NCBI GenBank assembly: GCA_902797795.1
Contig: CADBUF010000027.1
Coordinates: 1-54,026 of the forward strand
Origin: an uncultured Erysipelotrichaceae bacterium
GTDB taxonomy: Bacteria > Bacillota_I > Bacilli_A > RFN20 > CAG-826
Length of the DNA: 54,026 bases
Direction: 5' to 3'
The translations under genes and the position numbers were made by a program. Under the pieces are notes generated by a model. It saw only the letters and a list, made by a program, of their open reading frames with translations. It did no database searches and was not told the DNA's origin. Positions 8,136-17,644 of this stretch are shown here, in pieces. Every line of letters starts with the position of its first letter. Within the stretch, counting starts at the first letter, position 1.

Positions 8136-9293
8136 ATGAAACCTAAAATTATTTTTGTCACAAAATCTCTTTGTTATCATCAAGTCGGAATAGCGGATAA
8201 ATTGTATTCCGCCTTTAAAGATGATTTTGCGTTTATTCAAATGAGAGAGCCTCTTGAATTTCGTGTCAAAAATAAGCAAGAAGGATTCGAAAGGCCATAT
8301 TTGTTTGGTTATTCCAAAGATGAACAATCCAACAAAATTTGTCATGACATAATAAAGAATGCCCAAGTTATTATTTGGGGAGAAGCGTCTTTAAAAGTTC
8401 TTAAAAACATAAAAAAGAACGCTGTAATACTCAAGTATAGCGAACGAATTTTCAAAAGAGGTTATTATAAAACTAATATATTGCATTTCTTTTTAAACTG
8501 CTTGAACCTATTAAGGCTCAAATTCTTTTTACGTAATAAAAATGCATATCTACTATCTGCTGGAGAATACTCATCAAAGGATTATAATCGCTTCGGCATC
8601 TTTAAAAACAAATCTTTAAGATGGGGCTATTTCCCTGAACTAAAAAAAGACGATAACGATAAACGCATTAACGGAAATACTTTATCTATCATTTGGGTTA
8701 ACAGATTAATTAAATGGAAACATCCAGAATACGCTATCGAGGCTGCAAAAATTCTTGAGTCAAAATCAATTGATTATTCACTTAATATTGTTGGTGATGG
8801 CGATTTGAAGTCAGGTGAAATGAAAAAGAAAATCAAAAAAATGATTGTTAGATATAATCTTTCTAAACATGTTCATATGCTTGGAAAAATTGAGCCGCAA
8901 AAAGTTCTTGAACTATACAAGGAAAGCGATGTTGCTCTTTTTACTTCTGGCCCTGCCGAAGGTTGGGGAGTTGGGTTGAGCGAAGCCATGAATTATGGTT
9001 GTGTATCTATTGCCTCAGATAAGATGGGGTCAACCCTATATTTGTTAAATGACAAAAATAACGGGTTTGTTTATAGATATCGCAATAAAAAATCTTTTAG
9101 AAAAGTTCTCTTAGAGGTAGTGGAGAACCGATCAATTTTTGAAAAGGTTGGCAAAAACGCAAAAGAAACAATTGATGGTCTTTGGAATTGCAATGAGGCA
9201 TCATCAAGATTAATCAATATCATAATTCAATTATTAGATAGTGGCGCAATTACTAACTTTCCAGAAGAAGGTCCTTGTTCTTTAATTAGGTAA
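8136..9293 (+). CDS. glycosyltransferase family 4
   Basis: 385 residues from ATG 8136; an in-frame start at 8076 would lie inside the divergent gene and add 20 hydrophobic residues foreign to the family. N-terminal Rossmann domain 'KPKIIFVTKSLCYHQVGIADKL', then the donor-binding half: 'LSIIWVNRLIKWKHPEYAIEA', 'SLNIVGDGDL', 'VHMLGKIEP', and the E-x7-E motif 'GPAEGWGVGLSEAMNYG'. Retaining GT-B enzyme, cytoplasmic. First gene of the second half of the operon. Substrate not predictable. Confidence 0.88.
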   Translation: MKPKIIFVTKSLCYHQVGIADKLYSAFKDDFAFIQMREPLEFRVKNKQEGFERPYLFGYSKDEQSNKICHDIIKNAQVIIWGEASLKVLKNIKKNAVILKYSERIFKRGYYKTNILHFFLNCLNLLRLKFFLRNKNAYLLSAGEYSSKDYNRFGIFKNKSLRWGYFPELKKDDNDKRINGNTLSIIWVNRLIKWKHPEYAIEAAKILESKSIDYSLNIVGDGDLKSGEMKKKIKKMIVRYNLSKHVHMLGKIEPQKVLELYKESDVALFTSGPAEGWGVGLSEAMNYGCVSIASDKMGSTLYLLNDKNNGFVYRYRNKKSFRKVLLEVVENRSIFEKVGKNAKETIDGLWNCNEASSRLINIIIQLLDSGAITNFPEEGPCSLIR

Positions 9294-9296
9294 CGT

Positions 9297-10226
9297 ATGG
9301 TAGAGGTTTCAATTATTGTTCCAGCTTATAACGCTGAGAAATTTATCCAACAAACAATTGATTCTTTATTGAACCAGTCTTTTAAAAACTGTGAATTCGT
9401 TTTTGTTAACGATGGATCAGAAGACAATACATTAAAAATTCTTGAAGAGAATAAGAATAAGGACGCTAGAATTGTCATTGTTAATACCGATAATCTTGGC
9501 ATATCTCACGCTCGCAACGCAGGAATAGAAGAAGCCAAAGGTAAATACATTCTTTTCTTAGATGCCGATGATATTTTGATAAGCGATGCTTTAGAAGTTA
9601 TGATTAGCGCAATTAAAGAAAACAAGGCTGATGTTGTTATTGGAAAATATATTACCTTTTCTAATGCTAATTCTTTAGTCTTCCCAAAGGATGAAGTGTT
9701 AAATAGTGTTGTTCTAGATAAGTTTGAAATGCAAAAGCTTCTTTCCGAATGCAAAAAGATTGAAAACCACGTTTGGGGAAAACTATTTAAAAAGACTATA
9801 TTCAACAATTTCAGATTCAATGATAATTACCGTATTTGGGAAGATGTGAAAGAAATGTACAAAGTAATTGATCTCTGTAGTATTGGTGTTTTGCTTAATA
9901 AAACAATCGTGATGTATAGAGTGAATGAATTATCTTTGTCAAAACAATTAAGCATAGAGAAAATAAATGAATTTTGTATTGCCCAAGCTAACAAAGCTGA
10001 TTTTTATCTTACAGCCTATCCCGAATTAGCAAGATACCATTGTGAATCAATGTTTCAATGTGCGGCTGAAGTTGTGACGAGAAGATTAGAAAAAAAAGTT
10101 GATTACTATAAACATTTTTTAAAAACATATAAGAAAGTAACTACAAGGTCAGGGTTTAAAAATAAAATTAAATATTTTATTATTAAATACAAATTCTTAA
10201 ATAGATTATTATTGAAAACAAAATGA
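9297..10226 (+). CDS. glycosyltransferase family 2
   Basis: 309 residues. GT2 signature from the first residues: 'VSIIVPAYNAEKFIQQTIDSLLNQ', 'CEFVFVNDGSEDNTLKIL', 'NLGISHARNAGIEEAKGKYILFLDADD' with the catalytic DXD. The C-terminal part is helical and basic. Ends in a 4-nt ATGA overlap with the downstream fusion gene (10223-10226), which suggests translational coupling. EpsH/EpsJ-like EPS enzyme; sugar unknown. Confidence 0.9.
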   Translation: MVEVSIIVPAYNAEKFIQQTIDSLLNQSFKNCEFVFVNDGSEDNTLKILEENKNKDARIVIVNTDNLGISHARNAGIEEAKGKYILFLDADDILISDALEVMISAIKENKADVVIGKYITFSNANSLVFPKDEVLNSVVLDKFEMQKLLSECKKIENHVWGKLFKKTIFNNFRFNDNYRIWEDVKEMYKVIDLCSIGVLLNKTIVMYRVNELSLSKQLSIEKINEFCIAQANKADFYLTAYPELARYHCESMFQCAAEVVTRRLEKKVDYYKHFLKTYKKVTTRSGFKNKIKYFIIKYKFLNRLLLKTK

Positions 10227-13200
10227 AAAAGATATCACTAAATAACGAGAGCAGCAATATCAAAATAGGGGTTATTTTATCTCTATTGTCTTTTGTTGTT
10301 TCCATGGTTGTGAATGTCTTTTTTATTCGTTTTATTAATAGACCTGATATTGCTGGGCAATCACAATATGGATTGTATACATTCTCAGCATCAATGACCT
10401 CTATGCTCCTTGCTTTGTCTTTTGGTATGAATAGCAGTTATATACGTTTTGCTACAATTGCCAAGAAAGAAAATGGTGAGGAAGGACTTAAAAAGATTAA
10501 CGGATCTTTCGCATTGCTTTTTATTGTCTCGTCTATTATTGCTGCAATATTAGGCGTGTTAATGATATTAGGCTTCCATTTTGGATTAATAGGATCAAAT
10601 TATGAGGGACCTAAAAGAATAATTATTGTTTCGTGTTTAAGTGTATCGGTGATAAATGTGGTTGTGTCGCTTATTTCAAACATTTTTACTTTATACACAA
10701 ATTACAACATGCGTTTTATTTGGGCTAGATCACTCACAATAACTACGTCAATATTAACTCCTCTTTTTACGTGTATCATAATTTATTTTAATCACAACAT
10801 TGTTACTTATGTTTGTGTTGAACTAGCAGTAAATGCATTAGCCTTGTTGGTTAATATGCTGTTCTGCATTAAATCACTTAATTACAAAGTTAAAATTTCG
10901 CTTCATAAGAGCGACTTTCACATTCTTAAAAGTATTATTGTTTTCACCTTCTTTATTTTCTTAGTTACTGTTGTTACCGAACTAACATCAAGCACACCGA
11001 AGGTTTTGCTTGGATTATTTCCTAATTCAACTGGTGATAGTGAAATTACTGTGGCTTATTATCAACTTGCCGCTACTTTTATTGGATCAATAGCGGTTGC
11101 ATCTTCTGCGGTTTCTTCAACATATATTCCACTTGTAAATCGCCATGTGGCATATGGAAGCAATGATGATATTAACCGATTATTTTTGAAGTCTACCAAA
11201 AGTATGATCGTCGCCTATGCTTTAGTTATGGGTGGTTTTATAGCGTGTGGAAGAGAATTTGTCGTAATTTGGCAGGGTAATTATTACGGAAACACTAAGT
11301 TAATTTATTATTTGGCTTGTGCCTTGTCTCTTATTAGCTTTGTTCCTTCTACTTTTGGCATAACCAGCGAAGTCCAAAGAGCAAAAAATAAGCATCATTT
11401 TAGATCGCTTGTCCTTCTAATAGGTTTTTTAGTTAACTTTTTAGTTAGTCTTATAATACTTATCTTATTGCCTAATTTTGTTAACCCAAGCGATCCGAAC
11501 TACTATGTCTATCAAGTAATCGCCTGTGCTATAGGATTCGCAATTGGAAATGTCGTTAACGCGGTAGCGATGTCCATATATAATCAAAAAGTCGTAAAAC
11601 TTGACATGTTTAGCTACTACAAGACTGTTTTGTTTTACTTGTTAATAGTTGGCATATCTTTTGGCTTTGTTTATCTGGCTTTCATGATACTCCCATTCAA
11701 CTTGAATATTATTGTCGCTATGATTGCTAAAGGCGTTCTCTTTGTTGTGGTCTTTGTTTCTTTGGTTTATCTACTCGATAGAAGATTCATCAAAGGCATA
11801 TTCAAAAAAGAAGAAATACAAATTTCGGCCGAAAAAACTTTTAAAGCCAACATTGATCAAATTGATATCAATAAAAAAATATTCGTTTTTAAAGATTTTT
11901 ATAAAGCGTTAAGACAAATTGATTTTTCAAAAAAAGAATATTCTATTTTTGATTCCCCATTAATGAAGGAATTGAAAGATTATCACGATTCTAACGGAAT
12001 GAAATTTGTTTTGCTTATTACTAAAGAAATAAGCGTTAGAAAATTACCAAAATCTATTTGTGTGGAGATAAGTGAAAACTCCGAATGGCTATCTGTTGCC
12101 TTTTCTTCCGGCAAACATTATCCTTATTCGTTTGTTGATGCACCATTCATCACTAATGATTTTGGAAATTTTGTTAATAAGTTCAGAAAACATAATTGTA
12201 GATTAGAAAGAATCGTTTTTCCTGAATTCGAGGCCAAAGAAACCCAAATTGGCTATTTCAAAAGATATTACGATTTTAGGATTTCTGGCATTGCAGAATT
12301 TGATATATTGAGTGGTTCTAAAGGAGTCAGCGTTTCTAATAACTTACTTTTATTTAGTTGTGCAAAGGCAATAGATGGTGAACAAAATTCTTCATTCTAT
12401 TATTTTGAATCAACAAATTTAAGTGTACTTAATAACTTTGTTAGCGATAATAATCCAACAATAGATGATGTTTTAAAAGATGTATTTATGGATAAAAAAT
12501 ATCCTGATTTTTATGGCAAGAGAATTGCAGTAATAAATACTTATAATGGTTTGTCTACTGGTAATCTTGCTAAACAAATAATGAAAGCTTCCAAAGAAGT
12601 TGGTTTAAAAACAAAACTCTATTATGGACGATTACGTGATGATAGTGATATGCAGTCGAATTACTTTGGCGCTAGTAAATTTGTTAATTTAATCAATAAC
12701 GTTTACGTCAAACTTTCCGGATGTATAGGACACGCTCATTATTTTGAAACGAAGAAATTAATAAGAATGCTAAATGATTATAATCCTGACATAATTCATC
12801 TTCATAATATTGCGGGTAATTGTCTTAACTATGGTCTCCTTTTTAATTACCTCAAAGACAAGAAGGTAGTTGTTACTATGCATGATTGCTTTTGGTTAAC
12901 AGGAAGATGTTCGCATTTCACTTATTCGGAGAAAGAGTGTGAAGAATGGAAAAACGGATGTAGAAAATGTCGCCATCTTGATTTCTACATGCAAACCTAC
13001 CTATTTGATAGGGCTTCGGATTTATACAAAGAGAAAAGAAGATTTATCAATGATTGTAAACATTTAAAACTCATCTGCATTTCTAATTGGCAAAAATCAT
13101 TCTTTGATATAAGTGGCATTCCTGAGAACAAAGTTAAACTTATTTATAATGGAATCGAATCAAAGCCACAAAAGACAATTGTATATAATCAAGAAGTTAA

Positions 13201-13696
13201 GAAATTGATATTTGTTTCTTCCTATTTAACAAAAGACAAAGGCATTGAAGAAATTAATAAACTTGCTGAAACACTTGATGAAAGTAAATACCGTATTGAA
13301 GTTATTGGACAGCTAAACAAAAAAACATGGCTTTCAAATAAAATAATTTATAGCGGCTCTCTTTCAAATGACGAAGTGCTTGAGCGAGTCGCGAATTCGG
13401 ATCTATTTGTTTACCCAACTCACGCTGACACATTGCCAACAGTGTTGATAGAATCTCTTATGGTAGGCACACCTATAGTTTCTTATGATGTCGGAGGTTG
13501 TTCTGATATCATTAGGGAATTTGGAAAAGTTGTTAGATATGGTGATTTTGGATCACTTAAGTCTGCTATAGAAGATTTTGATCCAAGTTCTTTTGATAGA
13601 GAAAAAATATCATATGAAACTCGTAAGAGGTTTGATGTGAGTATTATGAATAAAGAATACATTCAATTATATGATGAGGCGCTTAAAGATGAGTGA
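10223..13696 (+). CDS. Wzx-type flippase fused to a GT4 glycosyltransferase
   Basis: 1157 residues, roughly double a normal flippase. Residues 1 to about 523 form a multi-TM polysaccharide exporter of the MOP superfamily ('FVVSMVVNVFFIRFINR', 'YGLYTFSASMTSMLL', 'SFGMNSSYIRFA'). About 524-765 is a soluble region I cannot assign. From about 765 a GT4 enzyme begins ('RIAVINTYNGLSTGNLAKQI'), with 'IHLHNIAGNCLNYG', 'VVTMHDCFWLTGRCSHF', Cys-rich 'CRKCRHLDFY', and the E-x7-E-like region 'THADTLPTVLIESLMVG'. The frame is continuous with no stop. The fusion would tether a glycosyltransferase to the translocase of its own product on the cytoplasmic face (inference). Confidence 0.88.
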   Translation: MKKISLNNESSNIKIGVILSLLSFVVSMVVNVFFIRFINRPDIAGQSQYGLYTFSASMTSMLLALSFGMNSSYIRFATIAKKENGEEGLKKINGSFALLFIVSSIIAAILGVLMILGFHFGLIGSNYEGPKRIIIVSCLSVSVINVVVSLISNIFTLYTNYNMRFIWARSLTITTSILTPLFTCIIIYFNHNIVTYVCVELAVNALALLVNMLFCIKSLNYKVKISLHKSDFHILKSIIVFTFFIFLVTVVTELTSSTPKVLLGLFPNSTGDSEITVAYYQLAATFIGSIAVASSAVSSTYIPLVNRHVAYGSNDDINRLFLKSTKSMIVAYALVMGGFIACGREFVVIWQGNYYGNTKLIYYLACALSLISFVPSTFGITSEVQRAKNKHHFRSLVLLIGFLVNFLVSLIILILLPNFVNPSDPNYYVYQVIACAIGFAIGNVVNAVAMSIYNQKVVKLDMFSYYKTVLFYLLIVGISFGFVYLAFMILPFNLNIIVAMIAKGVLFVVVFVSLVYLLDRRFIKGIFKKEEIQISAEKTFKANIDQIDINKKIFVFKDFYKALRQIDFSKKEYSIFDSPLMKELKDYHDSNGMKFVLLITKEISVRKLPKSICVEISENSEWLSVAFSSGKHYPYSFVDAPFITNDFGNFVNKFRKHNCRLERIVFPEFEAKETQIGYFKRYYDFRISGIAEFDILSGSKGVSVSNNLLLFSCAKAIDGEQNSSFYYFESTNLSVLNNFVSDNNPTIDDVLKDVFMDKKYPDFYGKRIAVINTYNGLSTGNLAKQIMKASKEVGLKTKLYYGRLRDDSDMQSNYFGASKFVNLINNVYVKLSGCIGHAHYFETKKLIRMLNDYNPDIIHLHNIAGNCLNYGLLFNYLKDKKVVVTMHDCFWLTGRCSHFTYSEKECEEWKNGCRKCRHLDFYMQTYLFDRASDLYKEKRRFINDCKHLKLICISNWQKSFFDISGIPENKVKLIYNGIESKPQKTIVYNQEVKKLIFVSSYLTKDKGIEEINKLAETLDESKYRIEVIGQLNKKTWLSNKIIYSGSLSNDEVLERVANSDLFVYPTHADTLPTVLIESLMVGTPIVSYDVGGCSDIIREFGKVVRYGDFGSLKSAIEDFDPSSFDREKISYETRKRFDVSIMNKEYIQLYDEALKDE

Positions 13697-14876
13697 AAAG
13701 TATCTTGTTATTTGTAATGCTCATCCAAAAGAATATGATGATTATTACATCAAATTAAGTGGATGTGACACCACTTCTTCTAGTGCGATATATAGCAATT
13801 CTGTTATTCGTGGATTGAGTCTTAATAATTTTGATTTTGATGTAATCTCAGCGGCGTCTGTTGGTCATTATCCTTTCACTTCAAAAACCAAAAAACTTAA
13901 GGAAATAAAATACGATAATCATTTTTTTGGAGTTGGATACAACAATAACATTTTGATATCCCAACTTTCAAAAACTAAATCAATTGTTAAAAAGTATAAA
14001 GAAATTGATAATAGTGGTTCTCAAAATGGCCTTAATATTATTGTCACCGATGTCCATTATCCGTTTATTAAAGCCGCTTTTAAAATAAAGAAGAAGAACA
14101 AAAGAATTAAGATAGTTCTTGTTTGTTTGGATTTACCACAGTATGTGAAATCGTCGTCAAAAAATCCTATTCTTAAAATTTTAAAGATGATCTCTGTTAA
14201 TAGAGTGAATAAATTGTCTAAAAAAGTCGATGGTTATGTGTTTTTATCAAAATACATGGAAGAAATATATGGCAGTGATAAAAAAAGCATTGTGTCTCCG
14301 TGCATATTGGATACATCAATATATGACGGAATTCAAAAGGCAAGTAAAGAGACTATAGATTTTGTCTATTGTGGAGTATTGTCTAAACAATATAACGCTG
14401 ATTTTTTGTTGAAAGCATTCAGTATGCTTAACTCTGATAATTATCGTTTAATCCTTGCTGGAAAAGGCGATGTTGTTGAGCAAATCAAAGAAATGTCTAA
14501 GAGCGATAAAAGAATCAATTATCTTGGAGAAGTTTCTAGGGAAAAAGCTTACTTCTTACAAAAAAACGCTGATGTCTTAGTTAATCCAAGATTATCAAAC
14601 TCTGAATACACAAAATTGTCTTTCCCTTCAAAAACTGTTTCGTATCTATATAGTGGCAATCCTTTAGTGTGTTATTCTTTACCAAGTTTTCCTGATGGAT
14701 TAAAAAATGTAATAATCGAACCAAAAGATATTACGCCAGAATCGTTTGCTGAAGCAATGGAGTTTGCAATTGACAAAACCAATTTAAAGCAAATTGAGGA
14801 AGCGCTTAAATTTTCAGAAAAAAATGTTATAAAACAAATTGATAAATTATTTAGTGAGATAAGAAAAAATGGATAA
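13689..14876 (+). CDS. glycosyltransferase family 4
   Basis: 395 residues. Start ATG 13689 is selected because GAGG (13676-13679) lies 9 nt upstream; it overlaps the upstream gene by 8 nt. GT-B fold: N-terminal 'YLVICNAHPKEYDDYY', then 'IDFVYCGVLSKQYNADFLLKAF', 'YRLILAGKGD', 'INYLGEVSREKAYFLQKNADVLVNPRLS', 'KLSFPSKTVSYLYSGNPLV'. Here the canonical E-x7-E is replaced by 'YTKLSFPSKTVSY', a known variant subgroup (EpsF-like capsular enzymes). Translationally coupled to both neighbours. Donor and acceptor unknown. Confidence 0.85.
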   Translation: MSEKYLVICNAHPKEYDDYYIKLSGCDTTSSSAIYSNSVIRGLSLNNFDFDVISAASVGHYPFTSKTKKLKEIKYDNHFFGVGYNNNILISQLSKTKSIVKKYKEIDNSGSQNGLNIIVTDVHYPFIKAAFKIKKKNKRIKIVLVCLDLPQYVKSSSKNPILKILKMISVNRVNKLSKKVDGYVFLSKYMEEIYGSDKKSIVSPCILDTSIYDGIQKASKETIDFVYCGVLSKQYNADFLLKAFSMLNSDNYRLILAGKGDVVEQIKEMSKSDKRINYLGEVSREKAYFLQKNADVLVNPRLSNSEYTKLSFPSKTVSYLYSGNPLVCYSLPSFPDGLKNVIIEPKDITPESFAEAMEFAIDKTNLKQIEEALKFSEKNVIKQIDKLFSEIRKNG

Positions 14877-15585
14877 AAAGAAACAATATTCCCACATCAT
14901 GTCTTTTGGATGTATGTGTTCCACCGCATTATTTTTAAGAAAATATGGATTTAGATCAGAAAGCACCATTTATGATTGGTTTTCATCGTCGTTACTATCA
15001 AATTTAAAAATGTTAGATGATGGTTTTAAAAATTTGCTTAAAAAAGAATACCTATATCAACCATACAAAGAATTTCCACATATCGTGGACAATAGTTTTT
15101 ATGATGTTAGTCTCAATCACATATTTGATGAATACACTTCTTTTAAAAAACAAATTAAAAATGTAACGAAAATATGTAATACAAGAATTAACCGCTTTAT
15201 GGAAAATTTAAAAAGCGGGGGATCGTTACTCGTTTATTATTCAAGAGACGAAAAAGAGTGCAAATGGATAAGCAAAAACCAAGCTCTATTAAAAGGATAT
15301 TGTAAAAAATATGGGTTTGACTGGTTATTTATAACCAATTATAGATTGGAAGATGATTTCATTTTTCCAAATTATGTCGTCCCAACAAACAATATTCACA
15401 AGCCTTATGGTGGTGGTGTTTCTTTCCCATTTGAAAACGAAAAACCTATTGTTGATTATTTAGCAAATCACTATAGCCCAGAATTAATTAAAGAGAATTT
15501 AAAACATAAGGAAAAGAAACATGCTGTTAAAAAAATAATTCGCCGCTTAAAGAAAATGAGTGGAATTAAATTAAAAATTAAGTAG
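14869..15585 (+). CDS. DUF1796 putative papain-like cysteine peptidase
   Basis: 238 residues, overlapping the previous gene by 8 nt. The opening 'HIMSFGCMCSTALFLRKYGFRSESTIYDWFSSS' is the DUF1796 hallmark; the family is predicted from fold to be papain-like, with Cys in the SFGCxC motif as candidate nucleophile, and 'VDNSFYDVSLNHIF' provides a candidate His. The C-terminus is basic. Members occur in glycan loci of many bacteria, but no reaction has been shown to my knowledge. A role as hydrolase or transferase modifying the sugar chain is inference. Confidence 0.75.
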   Translation: MDKKKQYSHIMSFGCMCSTALFLRKYGFRSESTIYDWFSSSLLSNLKMLDDGFKNLLKKEYLYQPYKEFPHIVDNSFYDVSLNHIFDEYTSFKKQIKNVTKICNTRINRFMENLKSGGSLLVYYSRDEKECKWISKNQALLKGYCKKYGFDWLFITNYRLEDDFIFPNYVVPTNNIHKPYGGGVSFPFENEKPIVDYLANHYSPELIKENLKHKEKKHAVKKIIRRLKKMSGIKLKIK

Positions 15586-15594
15586 AATTTTTAT

Positions 15595-16461
15595 ATGAGT
15601 TTTAAAGGATTTCATCAACTAAGCAAAAATGAATTAGAGTCTTTAAAAAAAGTAGAACTAGAAATATTGAAAGTTGTAGTTTCTATTATTGATTCTTTAG
15701 GATTGTCTTATTATGCGGTTGGTGGAACAGCCTTAGGAGCTTATAAATATTCTGGTTTCATTCCTTGGGATGACGATATTGATATAGCAATGCCTAGAGA
15801 AGATTTTATGATTTTTGTGAAGGAGGCTCCTAAACTTTTACCAAATCATTTATCTTTACAAAGCTTATACACTGATAAAAATTACACCCTCGGAGTAGCA
15901 AAGGTGAGGGATGAAAGAACAACTTTTTTTGATGCATATACTGCTCAATATGATGTTTCTCATGGAGTGTTTATTGATATCTTTCCAATAGATTTTTGTG
16001 GAGAAAACATCCCTAGTAACAGCATTAAATATAAGATGAGAGAAAATAAAATTGCTTATAGCAATTATTTTAAACCAGACAATATTAAACTAAAGAATAG
16101 GATTGTCTCATTTTTTTCAAAACTATTTCTCTTATTTTTGAGCCCTTATAAATGTGCGCTAAAAAACGATTTATATTTAGCTTCCGTTAACAAAAAATAC
16201 AACAATAGTCCTTTATCGTTTATGAGAATTGAGCAACATCGTAGTGAATTTTTTAAAGAGAACAACAAACTTGATTTTGATGGCTTGTCTTTAAGAGTTC
16301 CTAACAAAATTGAAGAATACTTGAATAATTGTTATGGAGATGTCTCCATTGATCCTCCAGTTGAAAAACAATACCCACATCATTTTGTTTTGGCATTTGA
16401 TTTAAATAAGTCTTATAAAGAATATCGATTTAAAGATGGAATGGTGGTTCCAAAAGAATGA
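15595..16461 (+). CDS. LicD family phosphotransferase
   Basis: 288 residues. Nucleotidyltransferase-fold LicD enzyme; characterised members add phosphocholine or related phospho-groups to teichoic acid or capsule from a CDP-activated donor. Seen: 'YYAVGGTALGAYKYSGFIPWDDDIDIAMPREDF' with the GG and the metal-binding DDDID motif, and 'VSHGVFIDIFPID'. Ends in an ATGA overlap with the polymerase gene. No choline uptake/activation genes (licA-C) are in the window, so the transferred group may be something other than choline (inference). Confidence 0.9.
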   Translation: MSFKGFHQLSKNELESLKKVELEILKVVVSIIDSLGLSYYAVGGTALGAYKYSGFIPWDDDIDIAMPREDFMIFVKEAPKLLPNHLSLQSLYTDKNYTLGVAKVRDERTTFFDAYTAQYDVSHGVFIDIFPIDFCGENIPSNSIKYKMRENKIAYSNYFKPDNIKLKNRIVSFFSKLFLLFLSPYKCALKNDLYLASVNKKYNNSPLSFMRIEQHRSEFFKENNKLDFDGLSLRVPNKIEEYLNNCYGDVSIDPPVEKQYPHHFVLAFDLNKSYKEYRFKDGMVVPKE

Positions 16462-17642
16462 TCTTATCCACAGTTATTTATTTCGCCTTCATAGTCTTAC
16501 TTGCTTTGGCTTATATAGTCCCTCTTTTAATATTGGGAGATAAGTCAAAACCACGTGTTATTATCAGTGCCGCCATTTCCTGTGGCCTTTTATGGTTGCT
16601 TTTCTCATTTAAAGGGATAAATACTGGCGCTGATACAGAATCTTATTTTACTTTGTACGGGGCTATTTCTAACGATTCATTGTTATTAACCGAAGCATTA
16701 AAAAATCCTGTTCATTACGAAGTTGGCTTTTTGTTCTATATGTCGCTTATCGCACATACCGGCGTGCCTTATTTTATTTTCCAAGCATTTACTTATTTAA
16801 TCATTTCGTCCTGCTTATTTTACACTGTTTTCAAATTATCGAAAAATCCATCTTTTTCAATTTTTATCTTCTTCACTTTCACATTCTATAATTTCTTTAT
16901 TAGTGGTTTAAGACAGTCATTAGCTATTTCTTTGTGTTTGTTAGCATTAGCGATTGCTATTAGTAGAAAAAGAGACTTTTTATCATATCTTTTGTATTTT
17001 TTGATTGTTGCAATTGCATGTTCTATGCATAACAGTGCAATTTTATTTGCACCAATCATATTCCTTATTAATTTCAAAATGAACGAAAGACGTTTTTTGA
17101 TACTTATTTTTATCACAGTGATATTCTACATTTTTGGATACCAGATTTATAACATCGCTATGGCGATTGCTTCTCAAACAAATCTTGTATATGCCGAGGG
17201 TTATGTTGCTTATTCTGGAGGAATGGGAAAAACACCAATCTTAATGCTTATTTTTACAGCGTTTGCTTTTCTTCTTTTATATCCGAATTATGCAACTGAT
17301 AATTTAGGCGTTAAAATTCGAGACAAAATTAGACTAAGAGATGATGCCTTATGCACTGATAGAAAAGCAGAAACTAATAGATATACCGGTGTCCTAATAT
17401 TAATGATGTTCATCGGATGCTGGCTTGAATTTTTCAATCGTTTTAGTAGTGGTATCGGGAGAGCGTCAATGTATTTCACTATTGCCCTTATCATTCTCTT
17501 ACCTAATGCTTTAGAGAGTTTTTCAAATAAAATTACTAGATATATTTTCTTAGGCATATTCTCTGTTGGATTTATCGCCTTCTTGCTTTATTATTCTGTT
17601 CTTACAAACATTATGAACTTCCAATACGAGTTTTATTTTTGA
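16458..17642 (+). CDS. EpsG-like polysaccharide polymerase (Wzy-type)
   Basis: 394 residues, almost entirely membrane-embedded (10-12 TM predicted by eye). 'LLFSFKGINTGADTESYFTLYG' matches the EpsG-family signature (RxxxVGTDTxxY region), and 'GLRQSLAISLCLLALAI' its second conserved block (RQxlA). EpsG/Wzy proteins polymerise lipid-linked repeat units on the outer face of the membrane. ATGA overlap with licD and near-overlap with the next gene. It is the dedicated polymerase of this half of the locus. Confidence 0.85.
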   Translation: MILSTVIYFAFIVLLALAYIVPLLILGDKSKPRVIISAAISCGLLWLLFSFKGINTGADTESYFTLYGAISNDSLLLTEALKNPVHYEVGFLFYMSLIAHTGVPYFIFQAFTYLIISSCLFYTVFKLSKNPSFSIFIFFTFTFYNFFISGLRQSLAISLCLLALAIAISRKRDFLSYLLYFLIVAIACSMHNSAILFAPIIFLINFKMNERRFLILIFITVIFYIFGYQIYNIAMAIASQTNLVYAEGYVAYSGGMGKTPILMLIFTAFAFLLLYPNYATDNLGVKIRDKIRLRDDALCTDRKAETNRYTGVLILMMFIGCWLEFFNRFSSGIGRASMYFTIALIILLPNALESFSNKITRYIFLGIFSVGFIAFLLYYSVLTNIMNFQYEFYF

Positions 17643-17644
17643 TT

